A stretch of 13,520 bases of DNA from NCBI GenBank assembly GCA_937870675.1, contig CALMZN010000070.1, forward strand, positions 1 through 13,520, given 5' to 3'. Shown piece by piece: positions 5,792 through 12,577 of this stretch. Position 1 is the first letter of the stretch. The number at the start of each line of letters is the position of its first letter. The notes below the pieces were generated by a model. That model made no database searches. It worked only from the letters and a program-made list of their open reading frames with translations, and was not told the origin of the DNA. This DNA is from an uncultured bacterium. GTDB taxonomy: Bacteria; Patescibacteriota; Patescibacteriia; UBA1558; GWA2-36-10. The translations under genes were made by a program, and so were the position numbers.

Positions 5792-6835
5792 CTACAAAAT
5801 AATAGCACTAGCCACCAAATCATCAGCCAAATAGCACACCACTGACTGTCCGCTGGCCACTCCTTTCTGGGCTGACTTAAACTGCACTTTATTTTTAGAC
5901 AAAATTATGTCCTGATCAAACTGTCGGTAACGAATTTTTGCTTTGGCAGTCAGGGGTAGTTTTTTCGGCTTTCCAAGCCAATGAATCTCAGATATTTTTA
6001 CGGATTTTTGGTAAAGATCTGACTCACCTTCTTTGGCTACATATAAAATATTATTTTTGACATCTTTTTTGGATACAAACCATGGGCCATTGGGCAAATC
6101 CAAGCCCTTTCTCTGGCCAATAGTGTAATACCAAACACCATCGTGCTGACCCAATTTTATCCCCCTTGTATTCAAAATAGCTCCTTTTTTGGGCTTTATT
6201 TTTTGCTGTAAAAAAGTTTTGAGATTGATCTTGCCGATAAAACAAATACCTTGACTATCTGGCCTTTCGGAATTTATTAATTTTGCTTTTTTGGCTATTG
6301 CTCTGACCTTTGTTTTTTCCAAGTGGCCTATCGGAAACATAGTTTTGGCTAATTGTTTTTGCGTCAAAGCAGACAAAAAATAAGATTGATCTTTGTTTTT
6401 GTCTTTGGCTTTTAGTAAATGATATATCCCACCAGTTTTTGTAATTTTGGCATAATGGCCAGTGGCAATTTTATCAAAACCCAAAATCATGGCTTTTTCT
6501 AAAAAAAGTTTGAATTTAATTTCGTTATTGCACAATATGTCTGGGTTGGGTGTTTGGCCTTTTTGATAAGTATCAAAAATATACTTAACAATTTTTTGGT
6601 AGTATTCTTTTTCAAAATTAAATGTCCGGATTGGCACTTGTAATTGCGCGGCAATGCGATAAGCCATGATCCTGTCTTCTTTCCAAGGGCAATCACCTTT
6701 TAGATTAACCTTTTCAGAAAAATTTTTCATAAAAGCGGCCTCAACATTATGACCTTGTTTTTTTAATAAATACAAAGCCACGGCGCTGTCCACGCCCCCA
6801 GATAGGGCTACTAGAATTTTTAATTTTTTTCGCAT
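5792..6835 (-). CDS. mnmA: tRNA-specific 2-thiouridylase MnmA
   Basis: MnmA makes the 2-thiouridine at position 34 of tRNA-Glu, -Gln and -Lys, adenylating the uridine with ATP and taking sulfur from a persulfide relay. The 347-residue product has the usual family length. The PP-loop SGGVDSA is at 12-18 and the N-terminal Rossmann fold includes the QTPNPDILCNNEIKF segment with the first catalytic cysteine (102). The second catalytic cysteine (198) lies in RPDSQGICFIGK. TGHYAK (125-130) and YYTIGQRKGL (236-245) are also typical, and a C-terminal beta-barrel region follows. The two cysteines, their spacing and the PP-loop are intact, so the enzyme should be active. It is monocistronic, with a promoter at 6854-6882. 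The leader is only about 10 bases and lacks a Shine-Dalgarno. Confidence 0.97.
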   Translation of the reverse strand: MRKKLKILVALSGGVDSAVALYLLKKQGHNVEAAFMKNFSEKVNLKGDCPWKEDRIMAYRIAAQLQVPIRTFNFEKEYYQKIVKYIFDTYQKGQTPNPDILCNNEIKFKLFLEKAMILGFDKIATGHYAKITKTGGIYHLLKAKDKNKDQSYFLSALTQKQLAKTMFPIGHLEKTKVRAIAKKAKLINSERPDSQGICFIGKINLKTFLQQKIKPKKGAILNTRGIKLGQHDGVWYYTIGQRKGLDLPNGPWFVSKKDVKNNILYVAKEGESDLYQKSVKISEIHWLGKPKKLPLTAKAKIRYRQFDQDIILSKNKVQFKSAQKGVASGQSVVCYLADDLVASAIIL

Positions 6836-6853
6836 ATTAAATCACTTCAAATT

Positions 6854-6882
6854 ATACTATAAAAATAAGTCAATTTTGTCAA
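6854..6882 (-). promoter_or_regulatory. Promoter of mnmA
   Basis: On the minus strand: TTGACA (6882-6877), 17 bases, TAGTAT (6859-6854). An alternative -10, TATAAT (6856-6851), fits the consensus better but at 20 bases. Either gives a start only about 9-12 bases before the ATG at 6835, so the mRNA would be nearly leaderless. The arm TGTCAATA (6877-6884) is an inverted copy of TATTGACA (6904-6911) in the divergent promoter. Confidence 0.65.
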
Positions 6883-6901
6883 TAAAATTAGGTATTATTT
6901 T

Positions 6902-6951
6902 AATATTGACATTTACCCTTTTTAAGAGTAATTTGTATGTAAATATTGACA
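6902..6951 (+). repeat. Direct repeat AATATTGACA, 40-base period
   Basis: AATATTGACA occurs at 6902-6911 and again at 6942-6951. The first copy contains the likely -35 of the 96-residue gene. The second falls at about the predicted transcript start, too close to the ribosome binding site to be a -35. The pair could be an operator or a duplicated promoter piece. Confidence 0.45.
6906..6934 (+). promoter_or_regulatory. Probable promoter of the 96-residue plus-strand gene
   Basis: TTGACA (6906-6911), a 17-base spacer and TAATTT (6929-6934). Transcription would start near 6941, about 42 bases before the ATG. Confidence 0.5.
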
Positions 6952-6968
6952 ACTCTGGCAATACCACG

Positions 6969-6977
6969 AAAGGAGGG
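6969..6977 (+). promoter_or_regulatory. Very strong Shine-Dalgarno AAAGGAGGG
   Basis: A near-perfect anti-16S match that ends 5 bases before the ATG at 6983 and decides that start. It is the strongest ribosome binding site in the window. Confidence 0.85.
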
Positions 6978-6982
6978 CAACC

Positions 6983-7273
6983 ATGAGCCAGCCAGATGCG
7001 TCCAAAGATGCCACAGCGAAAATGACCCGTTGCGTCATCATTGAGATCCATGTTCCTTCAAGCGATGCAGTGAGGGCAAAGGTTGCCCTAGACAAGCTGT
7101 TGGCCGAAATGCCACAATACCAGGAAGATCTGGGCTACACCGTCAGGGGCATCGGCCCAGACGGTCATCTGCGCGTCCGCATTAAAATCTCCATCAGGAA
7201 ACAATACGAGTGCATCACTCAAATCAAGAAGATTTTCAGCGTTCTCGGGATCGGCCTGCTTGATCACACCTAG
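6983..7273 (+). CDS. Unrecognised small protein, 96 residues, possible alpha/beta fold
   Basis: I do not recognise the family. Support for a real gene is AAAGGAGGG before the ATG, an upstream TTGACA promoter, a TAG stop and a strong terminator 5 bases later. After a polar N-terminus (1-15) the pattern suggests strand (RCVIIEIHV, 16-24), helix (SDAVRAKVALDKLLAEMPQY, 27-46), strand (LGYTVRGIG, 50-58), strand (GHLRVRIKISI, 61-71), helix (YECITQIKKIFSVLG, 75-89), short strand (IGLLDH). That is a beta-alpha-beta-beta-alpha-beta order, as in ferredoxin-like domains; this is inference. The product is probably soluble. The gene is visibly G+C-richer than mnmA and the phosphorylase gene beside it, and like the gene at 4625 it is monocistronic and runs against its neighbours. 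Transfer, or selection for high expression, could each explain this. Confidence 0.8.
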   Translation: MSQPDASKDATAKMTRCVIIEIHVPSSDAVRAKVALDKLLAEMPQYQEDLGYTVRGIGPDGHLRVRIKISIRKQYECITQIKKIFSVLGIGLLDHT

Positions 7274-7278
7274 GCAAA

Positions 7279-7310
7279 GGGCCAGTCACTGCGACTGGCC
7301 CTAGTTTTTT
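7279..7310 (+). terminator. Intrinsic terminator of the 96-residue gene
   Basis: GGGCCAGTC (7279-7287) pairs perfectly with GACTGGCCC (7293-7301) around ACTGC. It is followed by TAG and six Ts (7305-7310). The T run overlaps the stop codon of the convergent Nudix gene. On the minus strand the same hairpin is followed only by TTTGCC, so it may weakly end that operon too. Confidence 0.9.
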
Positions 7311-7704
7311 ATTTAATAAAACCAAAATGTTTAAGTACTGGCACAATATTTGGCGCTAAATTATCAGGCAAGTTATCCAAATCAAACCAATCCCAAGCCC
7401 TGATATCTGATCCTGGCTTGACCTCACCTATTCTTTTGGCTAAATAGTGAACCAATAAAATATCTAATCGACCATCACTTAAATCTTTGCAAGTCCAAAT
7501 AACAAATGGTTCAGTGTTTAAAATTTCTAGTTCAATTCCCATTTCTTCCTTGGCTTCGCGCTGAGCGGCTTCAAGCAAATTTTCTTCAAAATCTTCCACT
7601 CTCCCGCCACAAAATTTCCAAAAACTATCATCGCCATGCTGATTTAGCAGGACTCTATTATTTTCAACAATAACTGGCCCAGAGGCAATTATAATATGCT
7701 TCAT
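7309..7704 (-). CDS. Nudix hydrolase
   Basis: The 131-residue product is a compact single-domain Nudix enzyme, which hydrolyses nucleoside diphosphates linked to another group (often damaged NTPs or nucleotide sugars), using Mg2+. The Nudix box runs from GGRVEDFEENLL to REAKEEMGIELEI (about residues 33-61). The metal-binding REAKEEMG core (49-56) is intact, with one residue more than the canonical spacing between the first glycine and the first glutamate. A beta-strand region (HIIIASGPVIVENNRVLL) precedes it, and WDWFDLDNLPDNLAP near the C-terminus is a common Nudix ending. The substrate cannot be told from sequence. It starts 2 bases after the phosphorylase stop and is the last gene of the four-gene operon. 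Confidence 0.9.
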   Translation of the reverse strand: MKHIIIASGPVIVENNRVLLNQHGDDSFWKFCGGRVEDFEENLLEAAQREAKEEMGIELEILNTEPFVIWTCKDLSDGRLDILLVHYLAKRIGEVKPGSDIRAWDWFDLDNLPDNLAPNIVPVLKHFGFIK

Positions 7705-7706
7705 AA

Positions 7707-9203
7707 CTATCTACCTATTTTAAATATTGACATAGTTTCAACCGCTTTCATGGCTAAACTAATTCTCTGTCGATTGCGAGCGTACATAGTAAAGAGGCGC
7801 TCGCCTTTTTTGACTGGATCGCCAAATTCTTTATTCAAGTAGACACCGGCCAGCTTGTCCACTGGCGCGCCCAAGATTCTAGCAATGACATTGATAGCTT
7901 TGTTGTTAGTAAAAGTAATGCGACCAGTTTTTTCAGCCAAAATATATTTTTTACAGGCGCCAATAGTAATGTCATCAGGATTTATATTGGAATTGCCACC
8001 TTGCGCTTTTATAATTTCCTGCATCTTGTGCCAAGCCGCGCCTGATTCCAAAGTAGCCCAAGCCATTTTAGCGCCATATCCTTTTTTGGCTTTACCGGTC
8101 AGCTCCAAAAGCTCACCAGCCAAATGTATAGCTTTGTTGGCCAAATCTGTTGGGTAATTATCTTTTTGCTGTAATACCCTCAAGACATCTCTGGCCTCCA
8201 GGGCTGGACCCACTCCTCGGCCCACTGGGTCTTCGGTCTTGATCATTATGACCTTTAGTTTTATACCAAAACGCCGAGCCAAATATTTAAACTTTTTTTC
8301 TAATTTTTTGGCTGTGCGTAAATTCGGTATTTTGGTGGTGGGACCAAGGGGCATGTCAATAATCAAATGGGTGACGCCCATGGCCACTTTTTTGGCCATA
8401 ATACTGACCAGCATTTTGTCATAGGGCTCCAAAGAAAGCGGATAAGTGACGCTTAATATTTTGTCATCAGCCGGAGCTAAATTCAAACCCCCGCCCCAAA
8501 CCAAACAAGCGCCAGTTTTTTTCACTATTTTTTTTATTTCTTCAGCAGAAAATGCCACTGGCGACAAAACCTCCATAGTATCAGCGGTGCCGGCTGGCGA
8601 GGTAATGGCTCGCGATGAGGTCTTGGGAATGGTCAGACCCAAGGAAGCCAAAATAGGTATGGCTACCATGGTGGTCCTATTACCAGCCAAACCGCCTACC
8701 GAGTGTTTGTCAGCCACTAGTCCAGGAAATTTGAGCACCTGACCGGTCTCAGCCATGGCCTTGACCATGTAATATAGCTCTTCATTGGTGTAGCTATGCA
8801 TGAAGCTAGAAGCCACAAAATAAGTGGTTTCTGTCCTAGTCAGAACACCACTAGCAATGTCTTGAAATATTTGATAAAAATCCTGATAGCCAAGGTGCTT
8901 GCCTAAAAGTCGACGCTTGATGGCTTGCACTGACTTGGCTCTTTCTAAGACCTCCACGCCAACAATAGTATTGTGTGGAATTTCATTTTTTTCCCAAATA
9001 TCTCTAAACAAGCCAACATAGCCCGGCTTGACTCTATGCTCGCTGGTATTGGCTTCCGCTATTATTTCTTTTTGGTGCCAAGTGATTTTTATCTTATCAC
9101 CGGCGTGTATTCCATAGTGTAAGGCCTCTATGGAATTTAGTAGGGCGATGTTGGACTGCCCTGTTTCTATGTCAATTTTTTTTATTTTTAAATAATAGGC
9201 CAT
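7707..9203 (-). CDS. deoA: AMP phosphorylase / type-2 thymidine phosphorylase (DeoA-like, long form)
   Basis: This enzyme splits a nucleoside or nucleotide with phosphate, giving a free base and a sugar phosphate. The 498-residue length and the N-terminal domain of about 85 residues ahead of the catalytic core mark the long subfamily that includes archaeal AMP phosphorylase and bacterial type-2 thymidine phosphorylase, not the shorter E. coli type (about 440). Core motifs are ADKHSVGGLAGNRTT (164-178) and PKTSSRAITSPAGTADTMEVL (193-213). The latter resembles the bacterial type-2 version more than archaeal AMPpases as I remember them. A C-terminal domain follows. In CPR bacteria such enzymes are linked to a nucleotide salvage path through ribose-1,5-bisphosphate isomerase and RuBisCO; neither partner gene is in this window, so substrate (AMP or thymidine/uridine) is open. 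The junction with the ATPase gene upstream is TAATATG, one base between stop and start. Confidence 0.88.
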   Translation of the reverse strand: MAYYLKIKKIDIETGQSNIALLNSIEALHYGIHAGDKIKITWHQKEIIAEANTSEHRVKPGYVGLFRDIWEKNEIPHNTIVGVEVLERAKSVQAIKRRLLGKHLGYQDFYQIFQDIASGVLTRTETTYFVASSFMHSYTNEELYYMVKAMAETGQVLKFPGLVADKHSVGGLAGNRTTMVAIPILASLGLTIPKTSSRAITSPAGTADTMEVLSPVAFSAEEIKKIVKKTGACLVWGGGLNLAPADDKILSVTYPLSLEPYDKMLVSIMAKKVAMGVTHLIIDMPLGPTTKIPNLRTAKKLEKKFKYLARRFGIKLKVIMIKTEDPVGRGVGPALEARDVLRVLQQKDNYPTDLANKAIHLAGELLELTGKAKKGYGAKMAWATLESGAAWHKMQEIIKAQGGNSNINPDDITIGACKKYILAEKTGRITFTNNKAINVIARILGAPVDKLAGVYLNKEFGDPVKKGERLFTMYARNRQRISLAMKAVETMSIFKIGR

Positions 9204-9204
9204 A

Positions 9205-10914
9205 TTAAAATTTTATTATTTCTCCCGGACTTATATTTTTTGCCGTGCTGGAAGATTTTTTATTTTTATTACTATTTATGTTTAATTTTTGATAAAGTTG
9301 ATCTTTGTCCATTTTCAAAGCATCGGCCAAAGAAATAAATCCCTCCTCGCTAGAGCCCAGAGAGCTGTCAAGAGGTTCTTTTTCCGTCTTGGCTTTGTTG
9401 ACCACTTTGATGCTGGTCGGTGAGGGAATTTTTCCGGCGCGAGATTTTTTTAGACAATCCTCGCAGTATATGGCTTTGGAAAGATCGGGAATAAAATTTA
9501 GCTCAGTGTCTTTGCCACAGTAAGTACAGCTATATATTTTTCCAGTTTTAGCTGCTTTGCTAACTTTTTTATCTTTATAATTTTTGCTAGCAGTTTCTTT
9601 CCCTTTGACCTTGGCATCTTCTTCGCAGTTTTCACTCCAACGACTGATTTTGTCCTCGACCACTGCTCGGGATTTGCCATATCTTTCTCTGGTCACTTTA
9701 ATCACCTTATCTTTGACATCAATTGGTATACTGGTATCAAGCTTAACCGGCGGAAAAGTCCTGGCCGAAAAAGCTTCTGAAGCCACGCCGTCAATCATTA
9801 GTTTTAGATAAATTTGAAACTTCGGTAGATTGACCAGATTTTCCTGAACAAAAATTGGAAAAAACTCTTTTTCCAAATATTCGGCATCAGTCGCCCCCAC
9901 TCTAAAAGAAATAATAGTTCCAACATTACCAAAGACAGCGGCGGCTATTTCTTCTTCCACTTGTTCGATATACTGATGAGCAATAATAAGATTCAAACGA
10001 TATTTTCTGGCCTCCGACAAAATATTGGCAAAAGATTCAGTAGCAAAATTTTGAAATTCATCAACATAGAGATAAAAATCTTTTCTTTTATTTTCTGGCA
10101 TATCAATACGACTCATGGCCGCTAGCTGAATTTTGGTAATCAACATAGCGCCCAACAAAGCCGAATTGTCTTCACCGACTCGGCCTTTGGCCAGGTTGAT
10201 CAACAAAATTTTCTGATTGTCCATTATTTCTCGCACATCAAAAGACGACTGCACTTGGCCAACCATATTTCTGATCAAAGAAGAAGATAAAAATCTGCCA
10301 ACTTTATTTTGGATTGGAGCTATGGCTTCGGCTTGAAATCTATCGGGATATTTGGAATATTCGTCAATCCAAAATGATCGTACTACAGGGTCGGATATTT
10401 TATCAACCACTCTATTACGAAAATTTTTGTCGGTCAATATACGCATTATACCGAGCAAAGTAGAGCCAGGGTATTCAAGCAAAGCCGAAATAGCATGGTG
10501 CAAAACATACTCCAAGCGAGGCCCCCAAGAATCAGCCCATATTTTTTTGAAAACGCCAATCAAACCAGAGACCACTAAATGTCGCTGTTCAGGACCTACT
10601 TTTTCCAAAAAATTGAAAGCAATAGGATATTCCAAGTCAGCCGGATTGAAATACACCACCTCATTTACACGACTAGAAGGAATGAAATTGATAATTTTTT
10701 CTACCAATTCACCGTGCGGATCAACCACGCAAACACCGCGACCAGCTTGAATATCTTGAATAATCATGTTTTCCAGCAAGGTAGACTTGCCCATGCCGGT
10801 TTTGCCAATCACATACATATGCCGACGCCTATCATCGGTTTTTATTCCAAATTTTACGCTTTGGTTGCGGTAATCAGTTTCCGCAAAAGATGTAATCTCG
10901 TTATTTTCCGGCAT
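9205..10914 (-). CDS. VirD4/HerA-like DNA-translocase ATPase with C-terminal zinc domain
   Basis: A 569-residue P-loop ATPase of the type IV coupling-protein/HerA class, which pump DNA or protein through a membrane pore as hexamers. The N-terminus (FAETDYRNQSVKFGIKTDDRRRHMYVIG) leads straight into Walker A GKTGMGKS (37-44). CVVDPHGEL (62-70) follows. Walker B is FYLYVDEFQ (280-288), and IIAHQYIEQV (310-319) is a sensor-like strand. After the motor, residues 463-487 hold CTYC, 17 residues, CEDC, which fits the described CxxC-x17-CxxC zinc domain. A charged, low-complexity tail (about 500-569) ends the protein. No membrane segment is present; that seems to be supplied by the product of the gene directly upstream (stop and start one base apart). 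In larger relatives the two parts are one chain. The substrate is unknown. Confidence 0.9.
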   Translation of the reverse strand: MPENNEITSFAETDYRNQSVKFGIKTDDRRRHMYVIGKTGMGKSTLLENMIIQDIQAGRGVCVVDPHGELVEKIINFIPSSRVNEVVYFNPADLEYPIAFNFLEKVGPEQRHLVVSGLIGVFKKIWADSWGPRLEYVLHHAISALLEYPGSTLLGIMRILTDKNFRNRVVDKISDPVVRSFWIDEYSKYPDRFQAEAIAPIQNKVGRFLSSSLIRNMVGQVQSSFDVREIMDNQKILLINLAKGRVGEDNSALLGAMLITKIQLAAMSRIDMPENKRKDFYLYVDEFQNFATESFANILSEARKYRLNLIIAHQYIEQVEEEIAAAVFGNVGTIISFRVGATDAEYLEKEFFPIFVQENLVNLPKFQIYLKLMIDGVASEAFSARTFPPVKLDTSIPIDVKDKVIKVTRERYGKSRAVVEDKISRWSENCEEDAKVKGKETASKNYKDKKVSKAAKTGKIYSCTYCGKDTELNFIPDLSKAIYCEDCLKKSRAGKIPSPTSIKVVNKAKTEKEPLDSSLGSSEEGFISLADALKMDKDQLYQKLNINSNKNKKSSSTAKNISPGEIIKF

Positions 10915-10915
10915 A

Positions 10916-12418
10916 TTATTTTATGGGCAGATTCTTTGGAGCCACGGCTTTTTTACCATCACTCGTTGAATCAATTTCTTTAGCAAATTTATTTTCAAAA
11001 TATTTATTGTCAAGCTTAACATCAAATGGTTTGGCGGTGCGTAATTGCTTCCTTAGATCGTTTTCAACATCTAGCGCGCCAGTATCTTCCTGAAAAATAG
11101 GCAATGAAAATGGCGGCTCGTTTTTTTTGCTGACGGTTTTTTGCAAAAGCGGAGTGCGAATTTCTCGGCTTGGAAAATGCCAAAGACTGGCCAGTTCCTC
11201 AGTATTTAAAATAAAATGCGCATGGCCAGCCAAATTACTTCTAAATTTATAGGCCTTAATCAAATTTTGCCGTCTTTGAGCTAATCTATACTTAACAAAA
11301 AACCATTCTACTTTAGTTTTGGTTTTGGTGTCTGGCTTGAAGGCATTCAAATTCATGGTGCTGAATTGTTTCAAGGAACCAAAGACCGGGGCAATGACAC
11401 GACCAGGATTGTACTGATCATGTGGTGAAAGATAAATTAATCTGATTTTGCACTCAAAGCCGGTTTTTGCGGCCTTCTTTTGGATCGCTTCTAGGGCGTC
11501 TTTTTCTCCTGGCGTCAAATGCAACATGATACTGGGTAAGTCGTCTTTTTTGACTTCTTTCTTGAATTTGTCACCTGGCACATCATGCCACCAAAAAATT
11601 GATTCACCATTATTCAAAGTGAAAATACCAAATATTGATGGCAAAATATTTGCGTACCATGATTTTTTTGATTCTGGCGCTTTTTTACCAGCCAGTTTCA
11701 TGGCCATCTCTTTGGCTTTTTTTTGCCACTTAGTCCCCATAGTCGGACGAATCAGCAATTGTAGCCAAACCTGCTCACCGTTTCTTATTTTACTCATGGT
11801 CTCTATTACTGAAGCCATAGGATCTTTGAATTCACCACTGACTGAGTCCTCAAACTCAGTATAGGTGCGTATAGGATAAATTTCCGAAGCAACCGGCACT
11901 ACTTCTGTGCCCCACATATTATAATCATCATTTGGAAACTTGACTGGAAGGTCTGTGGTGTAGTCATTGACTTCGGTTATTTCCGCGTCCGGATACTGAG
12001 AATAAATAGCACTTTCCACCAAATCTCTCCAATAGTCAGGCGTTCTGATAATAAACTGCACGTAGCCGTCAATGCTAATGATTTCAAAAGAAAAAGCTAA
12101 TTGAAATTGCCCCTCCATTTTTTCCTTGAAACTTATCGGGGTATGGGCTCCTGATAGTGTTGAAAATAATTGTTCAACGGCTTTGGGTGTCTGCTCGGAA
12201 TCACGCGGTATGTCAATGGCCAAAAAAATCCATTTTATTTTATTTAACCATTTTACTTGTTTATAATTGTGCCAAACATCATAAGCCATCAAAACAATAA
12301 CAAAAGCATAAATCAGACCCATACCATGAGTAAAGACATAAATCAGCAACTCGTCGGCTGACTGTGAGCCAATCTCAGCCACAGCGCTCCAGTCTATTAA
12401 AAAAGAAGTTAGATCCAT
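10916..12418 (-). CDS. Membrane-anchored partner of the VirD4/HerA-like ATPase
   Basis: A 500-residue protein with one clear membrane segment near the N-terminus (about residues 24-47, LLIYVFTHGMGLIYAFVIVL followed by MAYDVW) and a large soluble part, probably cytoplasmic because the residues after the segment are basic (YKQVKWLNKIKW). The soluble part has mixed alpha/beta character. Towards the C-terminus it carries ILNTEELASLWHFPSREI, a motif which in one-chain VirD4-like ATPases of related bacteria comes just before the ATPase domain. It therefore looks like the N-terminal half of a split coupling-protein-like ATPase whose motor is the next gene, one base downstream. It has no nucleotide-binding motif of its own. 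A -10-like TATAAT lies at 12437-12442, only about 12 bases of leader from the ATG. Function beyond anchoring the motor is not known. Confidence 0.82.
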   Translation of the reverse strand: MDLTSFLIDWSAVAEIGSQSADELLIYVFTHGMGLIYAFVIVLMAYDVWHNYKQVKWLNKIKWIFLAIDIPRDSEQTPKAVEQLFSTLSGAHTPISFKEKMEGQFQLAFSFEIISIDGYVQFIIRTPDYWRDLVESAIYSQYPDAEITEVNDYTTDLPVKFPNDDYNMWGTEVVPVASEIYPIRTYTEFEDSVSGEFKDPMASVIETMSKIRNGEQVWLQLLIRPTMGTKWQKKAKEMAMKLAGKKAPESKKSWYANILPSIFGIFTLNNGESIFWWHDVPGDKFKKEVKKDDLPSIMLHLTPGEKDALEAIQKKAAKTGFECKIRLIYLSPHDQYNPGRVIAPVFGSLKQFSTMNLNAFKPDTKTKTKVEWFFVKYRLAQRRQNLIKAYKFRSNLAGHAHFILNTEELASLWHFPSREIRTPLLQKTVSKKNEPPFSLPIFQEDTGALDVENDLRKQLRTAKPFDVKLDNKYFENKFAKEIDSTSDGKKAVAPKNLPIK

Positions 12419-12490
12419 ATAGCTTTATTTGTTTATATTATACAATTTATTAACATTTTTTGCTAGTCAAAAAATTAGGTATACCCAAAT

Positions 12491-12525
12491 GTCAAGCATT
12501 GAGACTTGACGCGGCGGCGTGTCAA
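12491..12525. repeat. Three TTGAC half-sites in alternating orientation, 15-base period
   Basis: GTCAA (12491-12495), TTGAC (12506-12510) and GTCAA (12521-12525) have centres exactly 15 bases apart. The last two sit within a larger imperfect palindrome: TTGACGCG, four bases, CGTGTCAA, with one G-T pair if folded as RNA. It is a G+C-rich island in an otherwise A+T-rich spacer. The cluster may be an operator for the ATPase operon; none of the copies has a good -10 at the right distance. Confidence 0.5.
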
Positions 12526-12532
12526 ATAAAAA

Positions 12533-12566
12533 TAAAAAAACAACCCACCAGCTTAGTAGAGTTGTT
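12533..12566 (-). terminator. Intrinsic terminator of the sigma-4/HARE gene
   Basis: On the minus strand AACAACTC (12566-12559) pairs with GGGTTGTT (12546-12539), with one G-T pair and a loop of 12 bases. A run of Ts (through about 12533) and further T-rich sequence follow. It begins 12 bases after the stop codon. Confidence 0.8.
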
Positions 12567-12577
12567 TTCTTATAAAA

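Larger units (their letters stand above)
12419..12577 (-). promoter_or_regulatory. Intergenic region with promoter of the ATPase operon (weakly defined)
   Basis: On the minus strand a perfect TATAAT lies at 12442-12437. The nearest -35-like TTGACT (12470-12465) is 22 bases away, longer than normal, so the promoter may be weak or need an activator. Further upstream lie the TTGAC half-sites (12491-12525) and the terminator of the preceding gene (12533-12566). No Shine-Dalgarno precedes the ATG at 12418. Confidence 0.4.

Noticed and set aside
6902..6951. CRISPR-like or transposon-end repeats
   Set aside because: Only two 10-base copies, no regular array, no transposase gene and no target duplication; a promoter-related repeat is the simpler view.
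11448..11864. Plus-strand 138-codon frame opposite the membrane-protein gene
   Set aside because: Shadow of the real minus-strand gene, without initiation signals.
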